A stretch of 52,145 bases of DNA from Candidatus Pelagibacter sp. (GTDB lineage Bacteria > Pseudomonadota > Alphaproteobacteria > Pelagibacterales > Pelagibacteraceae). The notes below the pieces were generated by a model that worked only from the letters and a program-made list of their open reading frames with translations, did not search any database and was not told where the DNA came from. Positions 27,256 through 35,933 of the stretch are shown piece by piece. Made by a program: the position numbers and the translations under genes. Where the stretch lies: the NCBI GenBank assembly GCA_028221385.1, contig JAOIRP010000003.1, positions 1 through 52,145 of the forward strand, given 5' to 3'. Each line of letters opens with the position of its first letter. The first letter of the stretch is position 1.

Positions 27256-28356
27256 ATGAATATTTGTATTTTAGGCGATGGTCTCACTGCTTTATCTTTA
27301 GCTAAAAATCTGACAAAAAAAAATATAAATGTACAGATTTATGAAACAAAAAGGGTGGTCAATTCTTCTTTAAACAGAACTATTGGAGTATCAAAAAAAA
27401 ATTTAGAATTTTTAAATAAAGAGATATTGGTTCTTAAAAAAAAAGATACTTGGCCCATCAAAGAAATTGAAATTTTTTCAGAAAAGGAAAAAAAAGACAG
27501 AATTTTGAATTTTAAAAAAAAAGATATTTTATTTTATATGATAAAAAATGATAAGTATTATCATAATCTAAGTATTGCGCTTAAAAAAAATAATTTCTTT
27601 AAAAAAAAAATAATTACAAAAAAATTTTCACTAGATAAAATGATAAAAGAAAATAAATATGATTTAATTATTAATTGTGATCCAAGCAATGCTATTTCAA
27701 AAAAATATTTTTCAAGAAAAATTAGTAAAGATTATTTTAATCGTGCATATACAGGCACAATAGTACATGACAAATTTAACAATAATAAAGCTGTACAAAT
27801 TTTTACTAAATCTGGACCAATAGCATATTTGCCTTTGTCGAAAACAGAAACATCGGTTGTGTGCTCTCTAGATCTTAAAAACAAAAGTGTGTACACAAAC
27901 GAGGAAGTTTTAACATTAATTAATAAAAATAATCCAGGATTTGTTTTGAAAAAAATTTCAGATTTAAAAAGTTTTAAATTAAATCTTTCAAATTTAAGAA
28001 ACTATTCGCATGGAAATATTCTAGCTTTTGGAGACTTGCTCCACAAAATTCATCCTTTGGCGGGGCAAGGATTCAATATGACGCTAAGAGATATTAAAGT
28101 TTTATCTGATTTAATAGAGGAAAAAATAGATTGTGGGCTGCCATTAGATATTTCTATAATTGAAAAATTTGAAAAAGAAACAAAACATAAAAATTTTATT
28201 TTTTCAAATGGAATTGATTTAATTCATCAAATATTTAATTTTAATAAGAACTCTAATAATACAAAGTTTAATAATTTCTTAAAAATAATTGGAAAGAACA
28301 AGATTTTTAAGGATATGTTTATAGAAGTCGCTGATGTTGGATTTAGGAGTTATTGA
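27256..28356 (+). CDS. UbiH/UbiF/UbiL-family FAD-dependent hydroxylase
   Basis: This looks like a flavoprotein monooxygenase of the ubiquinone-ring hydroxylase family. The N-terminal Rossmann start ICILGDGLTALSLAKNL binds the ADP of FAD. The C-terminal block LAFGDLLHKIHPLAGQGFN with TLRDIKVLSDL is the characteristic 'GDa.H.ihPlaGQG.N...rD...L' motif. At 366 residues it is slightly shorter than most UbiH proteins. The GDG instead of GxGxxG variation is visible in the dinucleotide fold. Which ring carbon it hydroxylates cannot be decided. It overlaps the convergent Lon-N gene by 7 bp. Confidence 0.82.
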   Translation: MNICILGDGLTALSLAKNLTKKNINVQIYETKRVVNSSLNRTIGVSKKNLEFLNKEILVLKKKDTWPIKEIEIFSEKEKKDRILNFKKKDILFYMIKNDKYYHNLSIALKKNNFFKKKIITKKFSLDKMIKENKYDLIINCDPSNAISKKYFSRKISKDYFNRAYTGTIVHDKFNNNKAVQIFTKSGPIAYLPLSKTETSVVCSLDLKNKSVYTNEEVLTLINKNNPGFVLKKISDLKSFKLNLSNLRNYSHGNILAFGDLLHKIHPLAGQGFNMTLRDIKVLSDLIEEKIDCGLPLDISIIEKFEKETKHKNFIFSNGIDLIHQIFNFNKNSNNTKFNNFLKIIGKNKIFKDMFIEVADVGFRSY

Positions 28357-28991
28357 AGAGTTGAGTTATTAAAATCATCATAGTCATATGTATTTAAAAT
28401 TTCAGCTATTTTATCTTTCCGTGATATTAAATTTTTGCATTCAAGCAAAATTTGTTTTTCTTCCAGGGAGAACGGTGATGCCATCGATAGAGCATTAATA
28501 GTCTCATTTAAATCTTGCTTTTCTAAAGATTTCCAATTTATCAAATACCCTTTTTTTTCAAACAAGGATTTAAAACTTTTAAAAATTAATTCTAAATCAG
28601 AGAATTTTAGCTCCTCTTTTTCTAACTGGGTATCTTCTTTAAAATCATTAAAGTTTATTTCGCACTCTCTATAAGCTTTATCATTTTTTATTTCCTTAAT
28701 AATTTTAAACCTACTTAAACCAAGTAACTCAATTAAATATCTTCCATCAGAGGTACTTTCAAATTTCTTAATCTTACCTAAACACCCCACCTCATAAAGA
28801 TCAGGAACTCTTTCTGAATTTTTTTTTCTTGGTTGGATTAAACCAATTATTTTGTTGTTTTTTAAACTGTCATTTATCATCTCAACATACCTAGGTTCAA
28901 AAATGTTCAAGGGAACAGTTGTGTGTGGAAAAATAATAAAATTGCTTAAGGGAAAGACAGGTATTATTTTTGGTAATTCATCTTTTTTCAT
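28350..28991 (-). CDS. Lon N-terminal (LON substrate-binding) domain protein
   Basis: This 213-residue protein is made of a LON_substr_bdg domain without the ATPase or protease parts of Lon. IPVFPLSNFIIFPHTTVPLN begins the domain (residues 10-29). IFEPRYVEMIND and the DGRYLIELLGLSRFKI block follow. Stand-alone versions are widespread in alphaproteobacteria near a thioredoxin-like gene and are of unclear function, perhaps binding unfolded protein. No truncation is evident. Confidence 0.9.
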   Translation of the reverse strand: MKKDELPKIIPVFPLSNFIIFPHTTVPLNIFEPRYVEMINDSLKNNKIIGLIQPRKKNSERVPDLYEVGCLGKIKKFESTSDGRYLIELLGLSRFKIIKEIKNDKAYRECEINFNDFKEDTQLEKEELKFSDLELIFKSFKSLFEKKGYLINWKSLEKQDLNETINALSMASPFSLEEKQILLECKNLISRKDKIAEILNTYDYDDFNNSTLQ

Positions 28992-29048
28992 TCAATATTT
29001 TAACAAACTTTTTGAAATCTATAAAGGTGACAAATATTTTATTATTGC

Positions 29049-29077
29049 TTGTATTGAAAAAAACATCTAATTATACT
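29049..29077 (+). promoter_or_regulatory. Probable tRNA-Gly promoter
   Basis: A -10 hexamer TATACT (29072-29077) lies 17 bp after TTGTAT (29049-29054), a weak -35. The -10 ends 11 bp before the tRNA, giving a plausible start just upstream of the mature 5' end. The -35 matches TTGACA at only four of six positions or fewer. Confidence 0.4.
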
Positions 29078-29088
29078 GAGTTTTATAA

Positions 29089-29163
29089 GCGGGTCTAGCT
29101 CATTGGTAGAGCGAATCGTTGCCAACGATTAGGTAGAGGGTTCGATTCCCTTGACCCGCTCCA
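29089..29163 (+). tRNA. tRNA-Gly(GCC)
   Basis: A full cloverleaf can be folded. The acceptor stem is GCGGGTC/GACCCGC. The D-arm contains TAGCTCATTGGTAGAG, and the anticodon stem-loop AATCG-TTGCCAA-CGATT has anticodon GCC at 29121-29123. The T-arm contains GGGTTCGATTCCC. The discriminator is T, followed by an encoded CCA (29161-29163). The gene stands alone, 6 bp before the pterin dehydratase start. Confidence 0.97.
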
Positions 29164-29169
29164 AAAATA

Positions 29170-29514
29170 ATGAATGATCTATTAAACAAAAAATGTGAAC
29201 CTTGTGAAGGTGGAGTTTTGCCATTTGACATAAGTGAAATACATAAATTTCAAAAAAAGGTTGATGGATGGGACGTAAAAAAAAATGAAAAACAAAGATA
29301 TTTTTTAGAAAAAAATTTTAGATTTAAGAATTTCAAAAAAAGCAAAAATTTTATAGATAAGGTGGGTCAAATAGCTGAGAATGAAAACCATCATCCAGAA
29401 ATTACATTTGGTTGGGGTTATGCAAAAATTGAAATTACAACACATGCAATTGAAGGATTGTCCATTAATGACTTTATTTTAGCAGCTAAGATTGACCAAA
29501 TAGCTAATGCCTAA
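29170..29514 (+). CDS. Pterin-4a-carbinolamine dehydratase (PhhB-like)
   Basis: The 114-residue protein matches the PCD/DCoH family, which dehydrates 4a-hydroxytetrahydropterin. The active-site histidines are in ENENHHPEITFGWGYAKIEI, and the second motif TTHAIEGLSINDF supplies the third His and the conserved acidic end. A phenylalanine hydroxylase gene was not seen here. In organisms without it, the enzyme may recycle other pterins, including those linked to molybdopterin. The start is 6 bp after the tRNA. It overlaps the convergent purH stop by 11 bp. Confidence 0.92.
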   Translation: MNDLLNKKCEPCEGGVLPFDISEIHKFQKKVDGWDVKKNEKQRYFLEKNFRFKNFKKSKNFIDKVGQIAENENHHPEITFGWGYAKIEITTHAIEGLSINDFILAAKIDQIANA

Positions 29515-31039
29515 AATGCCTTGTTTTAGAAAATAGTAAAATTGTATTTGTCTGATTTGCAAAATTAATAATTTCTTTATCTTTAATTGAACCTGAAGGC
29601 TGGATAACAGCAGATACACCTGATTGAATTAATTTTTCAATTCCATCTACAAAAGGAAAAAAAGCATCTGAAGCAGCAACGAGTCCTTCATTAAAATTTT
29701 TAAACTTATTCATTTTATTAATCGCTATTTGACAACTATCAAGCCTGCTTGGTTGCCCTGAGCCTATACCAACTGTAGCGGCATTGTTTGCTAAAACTAT
29801 TGCATTTGATTTAACATATCTACAAACATTAAATGCAAATATTAAGTCCTTCAATTGAGATTTTGTTGGTTTTTTTTTCGACACTATTTTAAAATCTTTA
29901 CTAGTAAATTTTTTCAGATCCTCTGATTGTGAAAGTAAAGCATCATTAACTGAGTTAAATTTAATAACGTCAGACATAACAAAATTTGTAGCATCAATAA
30001 CTCTTAAATTTTTCTTCTTTTTAAAAATTTTTAGAGCCTCGCTGTCAAAGCCATTTGCAATTACTACTTCTAAAAAAATTTTATTTAACTCAATAGCAAT
30101 CTTTTTATTTATCTTAAAATTGAAAGATACAATTCCACCAAAAGCACTGATAGGGTCACAAGATAGTGCCATTTTATAGCTTTTAAGCTTGTCGGTATTT
30201 ATAGAAACACCACATGGATTGGCATGTTTTACAATAACTGTACCAGTGTCATAGGGTAAAGATTTTGAAATAGTTAAGGCTGAAAAAATATCATTATAAT
30301 TATTATAGCTAAGTTGTTTTCCTTGGATTTGATTAATACTTAACTTATGAGATTTAGAATAAATAGCACTTTCTTGATGAGGGTTTTCACCATATCTTAA
30401 CGATTCTACTAAATTGCCATAAATAATTTTCTTTTTTGGAAAATGATTATTGGTAATTTTATTAAAGTAGTCTGAAATCAATGCATCATAATATGCGGTT
30501 TCTGAAAAAGCCTCCAAAGACATTCTTTCTCTAAAATTTAAAGAAGTTGATCCTTTATTTTTTTCTATTTCATCAATTAAGTCGCCATATTGTTTAGTGG
30601 AAGTTAGAACAGTAACGTCATTATAATTTTTTGCAGCAGCTCTAACCATAGTTGGGCCACCAACATCAATATTTTCAATAATTTCCGAGTGTTTCTTTGT
30701 TTTTTCTAACGTTTTTTCAAAAGGATAAAAATTAACAATTACAAGATCAATTTCTTTAAAATTGTATTTTTTTAAATCTTTTTGATGAGATTTATTATTT
30801 CTTTTGCTTAATAAACCAGCATATATTTTTGGGTGTAATGTTTTAACTCTTCCATTAAGTATTTCTGGAGATTGTGTATAATCTGAAACTTCAAGACATT
30901 TATATTTTAGCTTTCTTATTTCCTTAAATGTTCCACCTGAACTTATTATTTCAATATTATATTTTTTTAAGACCTTTAAAAGATTTATAAGATTATTTTT
31001 ATCAGAAACAGAGACTAAAGCTCTTTTGATTTTTTTCAT
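29504..31039 (-). CDS. purH: Bifunctional AICAR transformylase/IMP cyclohydrolase PurH
   Basis: PurH formylates AICAR with 10-formyl-THF and closes the ring to IMP, the last two steps of purine synthesis. The N-terminal IMP cyclohydrolase (MGS-like) domain begins KKIKRALVSVSDKNNLI and contains SSGGT and GRVKTLHPKIYAGLL. The transformylase domain has LRYGENPHQESAIY, KHANPCGVS and SDAFFPF. The ATG at 31039 is chosen: it overlaps the preceding stop as TAATG and gives the standard N-terminus. An ATG seven codons upstream (31060) would add an atypical leader. Confidence 0.97.
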   Translation of the reverse strand: MKKIKRALVSVSDKNNLINLLKVLKKYNIEIISSGGTFKEIRKLKYKCLEVSDYTQSPEILNGRVKTLHPKIYAGLLSKRNNKSHQKDLKKYNFKEIDLVIVNFYPFEKTLEKTKKHSEIIENIDVGGPTMVRAAAKNYNDVTVLTSTKQYGDLIDEIEKNKGSTSLNFRERMSLEAFSETAYYDALISDYFNKITNNHFPKKKIIYGNLVESLRYGENPHQESAIYSKSHKLSINQIQGKQLSYNNYNDIFSALTISKSLPYDTGTVIVKHANPCGVSINTDKLKSYKMALSCDPISAFGGIVSFNFKINKKIAIELNKIFLEVVIANGFDSEALKIFKKKKNLRVIDATNFVMSDVIKFNSVNDALLSQSEDLKKFTSKDFKIVSKKKPTKSQLKDLIFAFNVCRYVKSNAIVLANNAATVGIGSGQPSRLDSCQIAINKMNKFKNFNEGLVAASDAFFPFVDGIEKLIQSGVSAVIQPSGSIKDKEIINFANQTNTILLFSKTRHFRH

Positions 31040-32643
31040 TATAATTTGGTAATTTCCCATTTTATAGTATGATTTTCTGTGTTAGTCATGCCTGAAATAT
31101 TTATATTTTGATTATCTGTAAAAGAATTTTTTTTTCCAAAATATAGACCACTATCAATGTTAATATTATTATCATCTGAGTTAAATTTCCATCCTTCTCC
31201 ATCAAGGTCAATAAATATTGATTTATTATCTTGTGTTTTCATAACTTTACTGCCAGGCTCCAAGTGAAATCTAATATCAAATTTCAAGTTTTTAATTTTA
31301 CTTTTTGAGATTAATCTATCGTATCCAATGAACTTCATTTGCTCCGAAAAAAATTCTATTTCCCTGTTATGTATAATGCCATAATTTTTTAAATAGCCAT
31401 CATGAGATGCATTAATTTTCCAATAGTTTTTTTCAAAAACAATATTTTTTTTTATTATCTTTAATCCATCAGAAACAATGTAATTAGACTGAGAGTCTTT
31501 TTCAAATTTACAAGAAGATTGATCATTTATTACTAGCGTACTGTGTGCGGCTGTTGTTTTTGAAAGTTCATTTAGCTTGTGATTATGATCTTGAAAATAT
31601 CCACAATTACTTATCAATTTTTTATCATTAGATATAATTTCAAAAGATAACGCACCTGCTTGGTAATTCGATGAAAATTTTTTATCAACACTTGATCCAA
31701 TATCAACTATTAGTAAATTTTTTTTGTTATTTAGAATAACATAGCCTCCTAATTCGTTACTTTGATTTTTAAAAGAGTATCCCAATCTTTTTAAATAATT
31801 ATCAAAATCTTCATTTTTAGAATTATGATTTCCATTAAATAGAAAATTTTTTTTATTTTGCCATATAAATACATAGGCCCTACCTAAATAATAAATATTT
31901 TCATCAATGTATTCTGGTATGTCATTTTGAGACTCCTTTAACCACTCTCTAATTAGAATAAAATATTTTAAATAAAAATTTAATTGTCTAATATTCCTTG
32001 ATTTAGGAAATCCATTTTCATCTATCGAAAATTTTATTATTTTTTTTAATAAATCTAATCCAAATAATAAATAATTATTTTTTCCTTTATAAGATAATCC
32101 AGATAAAATAATCGCTGCACAACCAATTAATTTATCATCAACCCAGTCAGATTTATTAATTTCTTTAATTAGATGGTTAATTTGTTTTTTAATTATATTA
32201 TTGAATTTATTTCTATAAACGACTTCACCATCTTCATAAGTAAGTTTAGCATTTGAAATCCAGGAAATTATTCTTTTTGACAAAATATCAATTTGCCAAT
32301 TTTTAGAATTATATTTATTGTTCTTTTCAATCCATTTTGAAATGATATTTTGAGTTTCTCCCTTAGAGGATTTTAAATCTAAGCTAAATAACCAAAAAAA
32401 ACTGTTTAAATTATCATGGTCCCTTTCCAATAAATTTTTATTCCATATTTCATCCATAGAATAATTTTCTATATTTATTTTTTTTTTATTAAATTTAATT
32501 AAACAATCAAGTAAACTTGGGCTAGGTTTATATGTTAAGATAGAGTCATCATATAAAGAAATTCTGCGATCATAAATATTGGAGTTTATATAAAAAGAAT
32601 AAATTTTTTTTTTAAAAAATAAAATAGTTTTTTTAAAAAGCAT
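31039..32643 (-). CDS. Heparinase II/III-like polysaccharide lyase
   Basis: The N-terminal two-thirds is a helical toroid-like region. From about residue 275 the heparinase II/III-like beta domain begins, with GYVILNNKKNLLIVDIGS, NYQAGALSFEI and NCGYFQDHN. The segment TTAAHSTLVINDQSSCKFE is the family's 'hs.l.i.g....~' block with a conserved His. No signal peptide is apparent, only a lysine-rich hydrophobic start. Homologues sit between rsmB and purH in other alphaproteobacteria; here rpe precedes. The glycan substrate is unknown. It is coupled to purH by a one-base overlap. Confidence 0.83.
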   Translation of the reverse strand: MLFKKTILFFKKKIYSFYINSNIYDRRISLYDDSILTYKPSPSLLDCLIKFNKKKINIENYSMDEIWNKNLLERDHDNLNSFFWLFSLDLKSSKGETQNIISKWIEKNNKYNSKNWQIDILSKRIISWISNAKLTYEDGEVVYRNKFNNIIKKQINHLIKEINKSDWVDDKLIGCAAIILSGLSYKGKNNYLLFGLDLLKKIIKFSIDENGFPKSRNIRQLNFYLKYFILIREWLKESQNDIPEYIDENIYYLGRAYVFIWQNKKNFLFNGNHNSKNEDFDNYLKRLGYSFKNQSNELGGYVILNNKKNLLIVDIGSSVDKKFSSNYQAGALSFEIISNDKKLISNCGYFQDHNHKLNELSKTTAAHSTLVINDQSSCKFEKDSQSNYIVSDGLKIIKKNIVFEKNYWKINASHDGYLKNYGIIHNREIEFFSEQMKFIGYDRLISKSKIKNLKFDIRFHLEPGSKVMKTQDNKSIFIDLDGEGWKFNSDDNNINIDSGLYFGKKNSFTDNQNINISGMTNTENHTIKWEITKL

Positions 32644-32647
32644 TATT

Positions 32648-33307
32648 CTAACTTGATTTCAATAGGTCAATATTCTTTTTTATATTTCCATCATTATTTT
32701 TAAATATAGTTGTACCTGAAACTAAAATATTTGCTCCAGCTTCAATAGCTAACTTACTGTTATCAAAGTTTATCCCACCATCAATTTCGATATCAAAATT
32801 TAATTTCTTTTGTTTTTTAATTTCATTTAATTTTGTTATCTTTTTTAAAACTTCAGGCATAAACTTTTGACCTCCAAAGCCTGGGTTTACACTCATAATT
32901 AAAATTAAATCAATTTTATCTAGGTGTTTTTCTATTAAATTAATTTTACTCTCAGGATTTAATGAAACACCAACTTTCTTATTTAGTTTTTTAATAAGCT
33001 CAATAGAGTCTATTAAGTTATCTGTAGCCTCGGGGTGAATTGTAATGATGTCTGCTCCAGCATTGGCATAATCCTCTATGTATTTATGAACTGGTGATAT
33101 CATTAAGTGAACATCAAAAGGTATTTTGGTGCATTGTCTTAAGAACTTAATAACAGGTGGTCCCAGAGTTAAATTTGGAACAAAGTGCCCATCCATGACA
33201 TCTACATGGATCATATCTGCCCCACCTTCCTCAAGTCTTTTAATTTCATTACCTAGTTGACTAAAATCAGCTGACAGTATTGATGGTGAGATTTTTATAT
33301 TTTTCAT
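32648..33307 (-). CDS. rpe: Ribulose-phosphate 3-epimerase
   Basis: Rpe interconverts ribulose 5-phosphate and xylulose 5-phosphate. The TIM-barrel enzyme begins with KISPSILSADFSQLGNEI. It has the metal-binding HVDVMDGHFVPNLTLG and FDVHLMI, the loop MSVNPGFGGQKF, and the catalytic Asp in DIEIDGGINFDN. Length is 219 residues. It is 4 bp upstream of the heparinase-like gene and likely shares a transcript with purH. Confidence 0.98.
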   Translation of the reverse strand: MKNIKISPSILSADFSQLGNEIKRLEEGGADMIHVDVMDGHFVPNLTLGPPVIKFLRQCTKIPFDVHLMISPVHKYIEDYANAGADIITIHPEATDNLIDSIELIKKLNKKVGVSLNPESKINLIEKHLDKIDLILIMSVNPGFGGQKFMPEVLKKITKLNEIKKQKKLNFDIEIDGGINFDNSKLAIEAGANILVSGTTIFKNNDGNIKKNIDLLKSS

Positions 33308-33350
33308 TAATTACTATATTACTAGTATCAATTTTATTTTTTAATTTGAA

Positions 33351-33698
33351 TTAATTTTTACCAAAAATTCGATAAATTTCAGCAGCAATTTCACTTTCTA
33401 GAGGAAAAGACAACATTCCCATGACAGAATAGCCCAATAGATAAGGCATAAGGTAAAATCTGATCATATAGAAGAACCAAGCTACGTAAAGTGGAACAAG
33501 AAAAGGAATAATAAAAGAAGGAGTTATTGGTTTAAAAAAGCGTATGATTGGATTGGTTAATTTTACAAATACTTTCATAAAAAAGAATTCCGAGTCTTCT
33601 TTTTGAAAAATATTCATAGCCACTTTAGCTATTAGGGTCCACATAACCATACCTAATATGTAATCGATTATAAGAATAAATGGGTGAATCTCTGGCAT
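33351..33698 (-). CDS. Small multi-pass membrane protein, possibly YggT-like
   Basis: The 115-residue protein has two or three long hydrophobic stretches (about residues 7-27, 60-100). The central KLTNPIIRFFKPITPSFIIP resembles the 'l.dP.l~p~R~~iP' element of the YggT family, but the following D-x-SP motif is missing. I would not assign it with certainty. It stands between rpe and a hairpin that follows the symporter genes. Confidence 0.6.
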   Translation of the reverse strand: MPEIHPFILIIDYILGMVMWTLIAKVAMNIFQKEDSEFFFMKVFVKLTNPIIRFFKPITPSFIIPFLVPLYVAWFFYMIRFYLMPYLLGYSVMGMLSFPLESEIAAEIYRIFGKN

Positions 33699-33731
33699 AA
33701 ATAATAAAAGGAATTTTTTTGAGCTTAATTA

Positions 33732-33753
33732 AGGGGCGAAATAAATCGCCCCT
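33732..33753. terminator. Hairpin downstream of the symporter operon
   Basis: AGGGGCGA (33732-33739) and TCGCCCCT (33746-33753) form a perfect 8-bp GC-rich stem with a six-base AATAAA loop, 15 bp after the symporter stop. It is the most GC-rich hairpin noticed in the intergenic DNA. There is no continuous T-tract directly after it on either strand, so it may be an imperfect intrinsic terminator or an mRNA 3'-end stabiliser. Confidence 0.6.
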
Positions 33754-33767
33754 AAATTTAAATTTAA

Positions 33768-35582
33768 CTAGTGTTGTTTTCCTAGAACTGTCTTACCGCT
33801 AGGAATACGAACTTCGTCAACCATCGCTTGAGTTTTTGCATCTGGTGCTTTTGTTAGTAAACTAACAACTACCATAGACACTAAACTTACTAATGATCCA
33901 ACAATACCGAATGTAAGTTGAGTTATACCCCAGAATCCAGCTCCACCAGTACGTACATGAACTAAGTACCAAGTACCGGCTGCTAAACCTAGAAGCATAC
34001 CTGCAACAGCACCCTGTGCATTCGCTCTCTTCCACCATACACCAAGTACAAGTGGGAAGAACAATCCAGACATTGCAAAGTCAAAAGCCCAGATTACTGA
34101 ACCTAAGATACCTTGAATTTTCATTGCAGCAATAGTTGCTCCAGCAAAACCAATTAGCACAAGTAATACCCTTGCAACAATTAGTCTTTTTGCAGTTTCT
34201 GCTTTTGGATCAATGATCTTGTAATACAAGTCATGAGACAAAGCATTTGCAATCGCTAAAACTAAACCATCAGCAGTTGACATGGCAGCAGCCATACCTC
34301 CTGCAGCAACTAGACCTGAGATTACGTAAGGTAATCCAGCAATTTCCGGAGTAGCTAACACAACGGCTTTACCACCCATGAAAAACTCATTTAATTCAAG
34401 AGTTCCATTTCCGTTAAAGTCGCTTACAAACATTAATTTTGCTTGGTTCCAGTTTTGGTACCAGTCTAATGCTTGTACATCTGTTATCGATTTACCAATA
34501 ATACCAGTTGAAAGATTTGGATCTATCAAAGATAGTTTTGATAACGTCGCTAACATTGGCGCAGTTGAGTATAACAAGAAGATGAAAAGTAGCGACCATG
34601 CTACAGATCTTCTAGCTGATTTTACACTTGGAGTAGTAAAGTATCTCATCATAACGTGAGGCAAAGAAGCCGTTCCTGCCATCATACAAATAGCCAGAGA
34701 AATGAATCCCCAGTTTGTTCCGTTAACTGATGAGTGTGCTTTAGTTATTCCAGCTAAACCTTTTGGTACTGTAGCTAAGTCAGCAGCAGAGTTTTTAACA
34801 AAACCAAACTGACTCTCTAATTCAGCAATTCTAGCCACTTCATCACCCAACATTAAATGTGGGAAGAATCCAGCACCCATTTTATTACTGATCCAGAATA
34901 CAGGAAGTAAGTAAGCAATAATTAAAACAATATATTGCGCAACTTGTGTCCATGTAACCGCTCTCATTCCACCAAGCATAGAACAAAGTAATATACTTGC
35001 TAATCCAACATACACAGCTATCTCAAAAGGAATATCTAATGCTACTGAAGCAATAGTTCCTGTTGCGTTAATTTGTGCAGTCACATACGTGAATGAAGCT
35101 ACTGTTAATACTAATACCGCAGATAGTCTTGCTAAGTTACCACCATATCTTGTACCGATAAAATCTGGAACTGTGTAACAGCCAAATTTTCTCAAGTAAG
35201 GTGCTAGCAAAGAAGCTACAAGTACGTATCCACCTGTCCATCCAACTAGAAGCGCCATATAACCATAGCCTTTAAAGTAAATACCACCTGCCATTGCAAC
35301 GAATGAAGCACCAGACATCCAGTCTGCTGCAGTAGCCATTCCGTTGAATACAGTAGGAACTTGTCTTCCTGCTACGTAATAAGCGTCTACTTGAAGTGTA
35401 CGTGATAACCAACCGATTATCGCATAGATAGCAACTGTGAATATTACAAAAGAAATTCCTATTGCTTTTGCAGATACTCCTGCTTGTTCAAGAACTGCCA
35501 TTAAGATTATGAAAGCTAAAAATCCACCTGTGTAGATTCCATAAACTTTTGGTAGATTGTCTATAAATTTACCTTTAATCAT
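33768..35582 (-). CDS. Sodium/solute symporter large subunit (SSS family, VC_2705/ActP-like)
   Basis: This 604-residue transporter has about 13 hydrophobic segments and SSS signatures such as GWTGGYVLVASLLAPYLRKF, GGMRAVTWTQVAQYIVL and AAAMSTADGLVLAIANALSHD. Together with the DUF4212 small subunit upstream it matches the VC_2705 type; acetate or another short carboxylate is a likely substrate because acetyl-CoA synthetase is adjacent. A canonical EF-hand loop, DFNGNGTLELNE, is at residues 388-399 in a long hydrophilic segment between helices. Codon and base usage look richer in G+C than the neighbours, suggesting high expression. The start overlaps the small-subunit stop (TAATG). Confidence 0.9.
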   Translation of the reverse strand: MIKGKFIDNLPKVYGIYTGGFLAFIILMAVLEQAGVSAKAIGISFVIFTVAIYAIIGWLSRTLQVDAYYVAGRQVPTVFNGMATAADWMSGASFVAMAGGIYFKGYGYMALLVGWTGGYVLVASLLAPYLRKFGCYTVPDFIGTRYGGNLARLSAVLVLTVASFTYVTAQINATGTIASVALDIPFEIAVYVGLASILLCSMLGGMRAVTWTQVAQYIVLIIAYLLPVFWISNKMGAGFFPHLMLGDEVARIAELESQFGFVKNSAADLATVPKGLAGITKAHSSVNGTNWGFISLAICMMAGTASLPHVMMRYFTTPSVKSARRSVAWSLLFIFLLYSTAPMLATLSKLSLIDPNLSTGIIGKSITDVQALDWYQNWNQAKLMFVSDFNGNGTLELNEFFMGGKAVVLATPEIAGLPYVISGLVAAGGMAAAMSTADGLVLAIANALSHDLYYKIIDPKAETAKRLIVARVLLVLIGFAGATIAAMKIQGILGSVIWAFDFAMSGLFFPLVLGVWWKRANAQGAVAGMLLGLAAGTWYLVHVRTGGAGFWGITQLTFGIVGSLVSLVSMVVVSLLTKAPDAKTQAMVDEVRIPSGKTVLGKQH

Positions 35583-35845
35583 TAGTCATCCTCTCTTTCA
35601 GTATAACCAAATTCTTCATCTATCTTCTCTTGTCTACCAGCAAACCAGAAGATCAATATTACAAACGCAAGTAATGATCCCTGACAAGTCATATAATATG
35701 ACAGCGGGTATCCAAAAGGTTTAAAGCTAGATGCTTCCATTTCGGCTCCGAAGAAAAAGATGCCAATTGAGAATACAAACCAGATTGCTAAAGTAACGAA
35801 TAGCAAACCTCTAGTTTTTTCCCAGTGTTTTTCTTGTTTTGACAT
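35582..35845 (-). CDS. DUF4212 symporter small subunit
   Basis: The 87-residue protein has two membrane helices (about residues 13-31 and 52-69) and the DUF4212 features HWEKTRGLLFVTLAIW and PLSYYMTCQGSLLAF. These small proteins are encoded directly upstream of SSS-type large subunits and are taken as their partner. A strong purine-rich ribosome-binding site (AGGGAGAG, ten to five bases before the ATG) precedes it, which is notable because most genes here have weak or no visible one. Confidence 0.92.
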   Translation of the reverse strand: MSKQEKHWEKTRGLLFVTLAIWFVFSIGIFFFGAEMEASSFKPFGYPLSYYMTCQGSLLAFVILIFWFAGRQEKIDEEFGYTEREDD

Positions 35846-35902
35846 TTTTTACTCTCCCTATAGGTTAAAAAAAGAAACCATACTTAAATTGGTATAGATT
35901 GG

Positions 35903-35933
35903 AACCCCTAAAATAGGTCGAAATTATGGGGTT
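35903..35933. repeat. Inverted repeat in the symporter leader
   Basis: AACCCC (35903-35908) and GGGGTT (35928-35933) are perfect complements separated by 19 bases and lie 58-88 bp upstream of the DUF4212 start, in the 121-bp divergent gap. On the plus strand it is followed by TTTATTA. It could be an operator or a leader-RNA stem controlling the symporter, but six bp is short. Confidence 0.3.

Noticed and set aside
31040..31060. Seven-codon upstream extension of purH
   Set aside because: It overlaps the preceding gene and is not part of the PurH N-terminus; ATG 31039 overlaps the preceding stop as TAATG.
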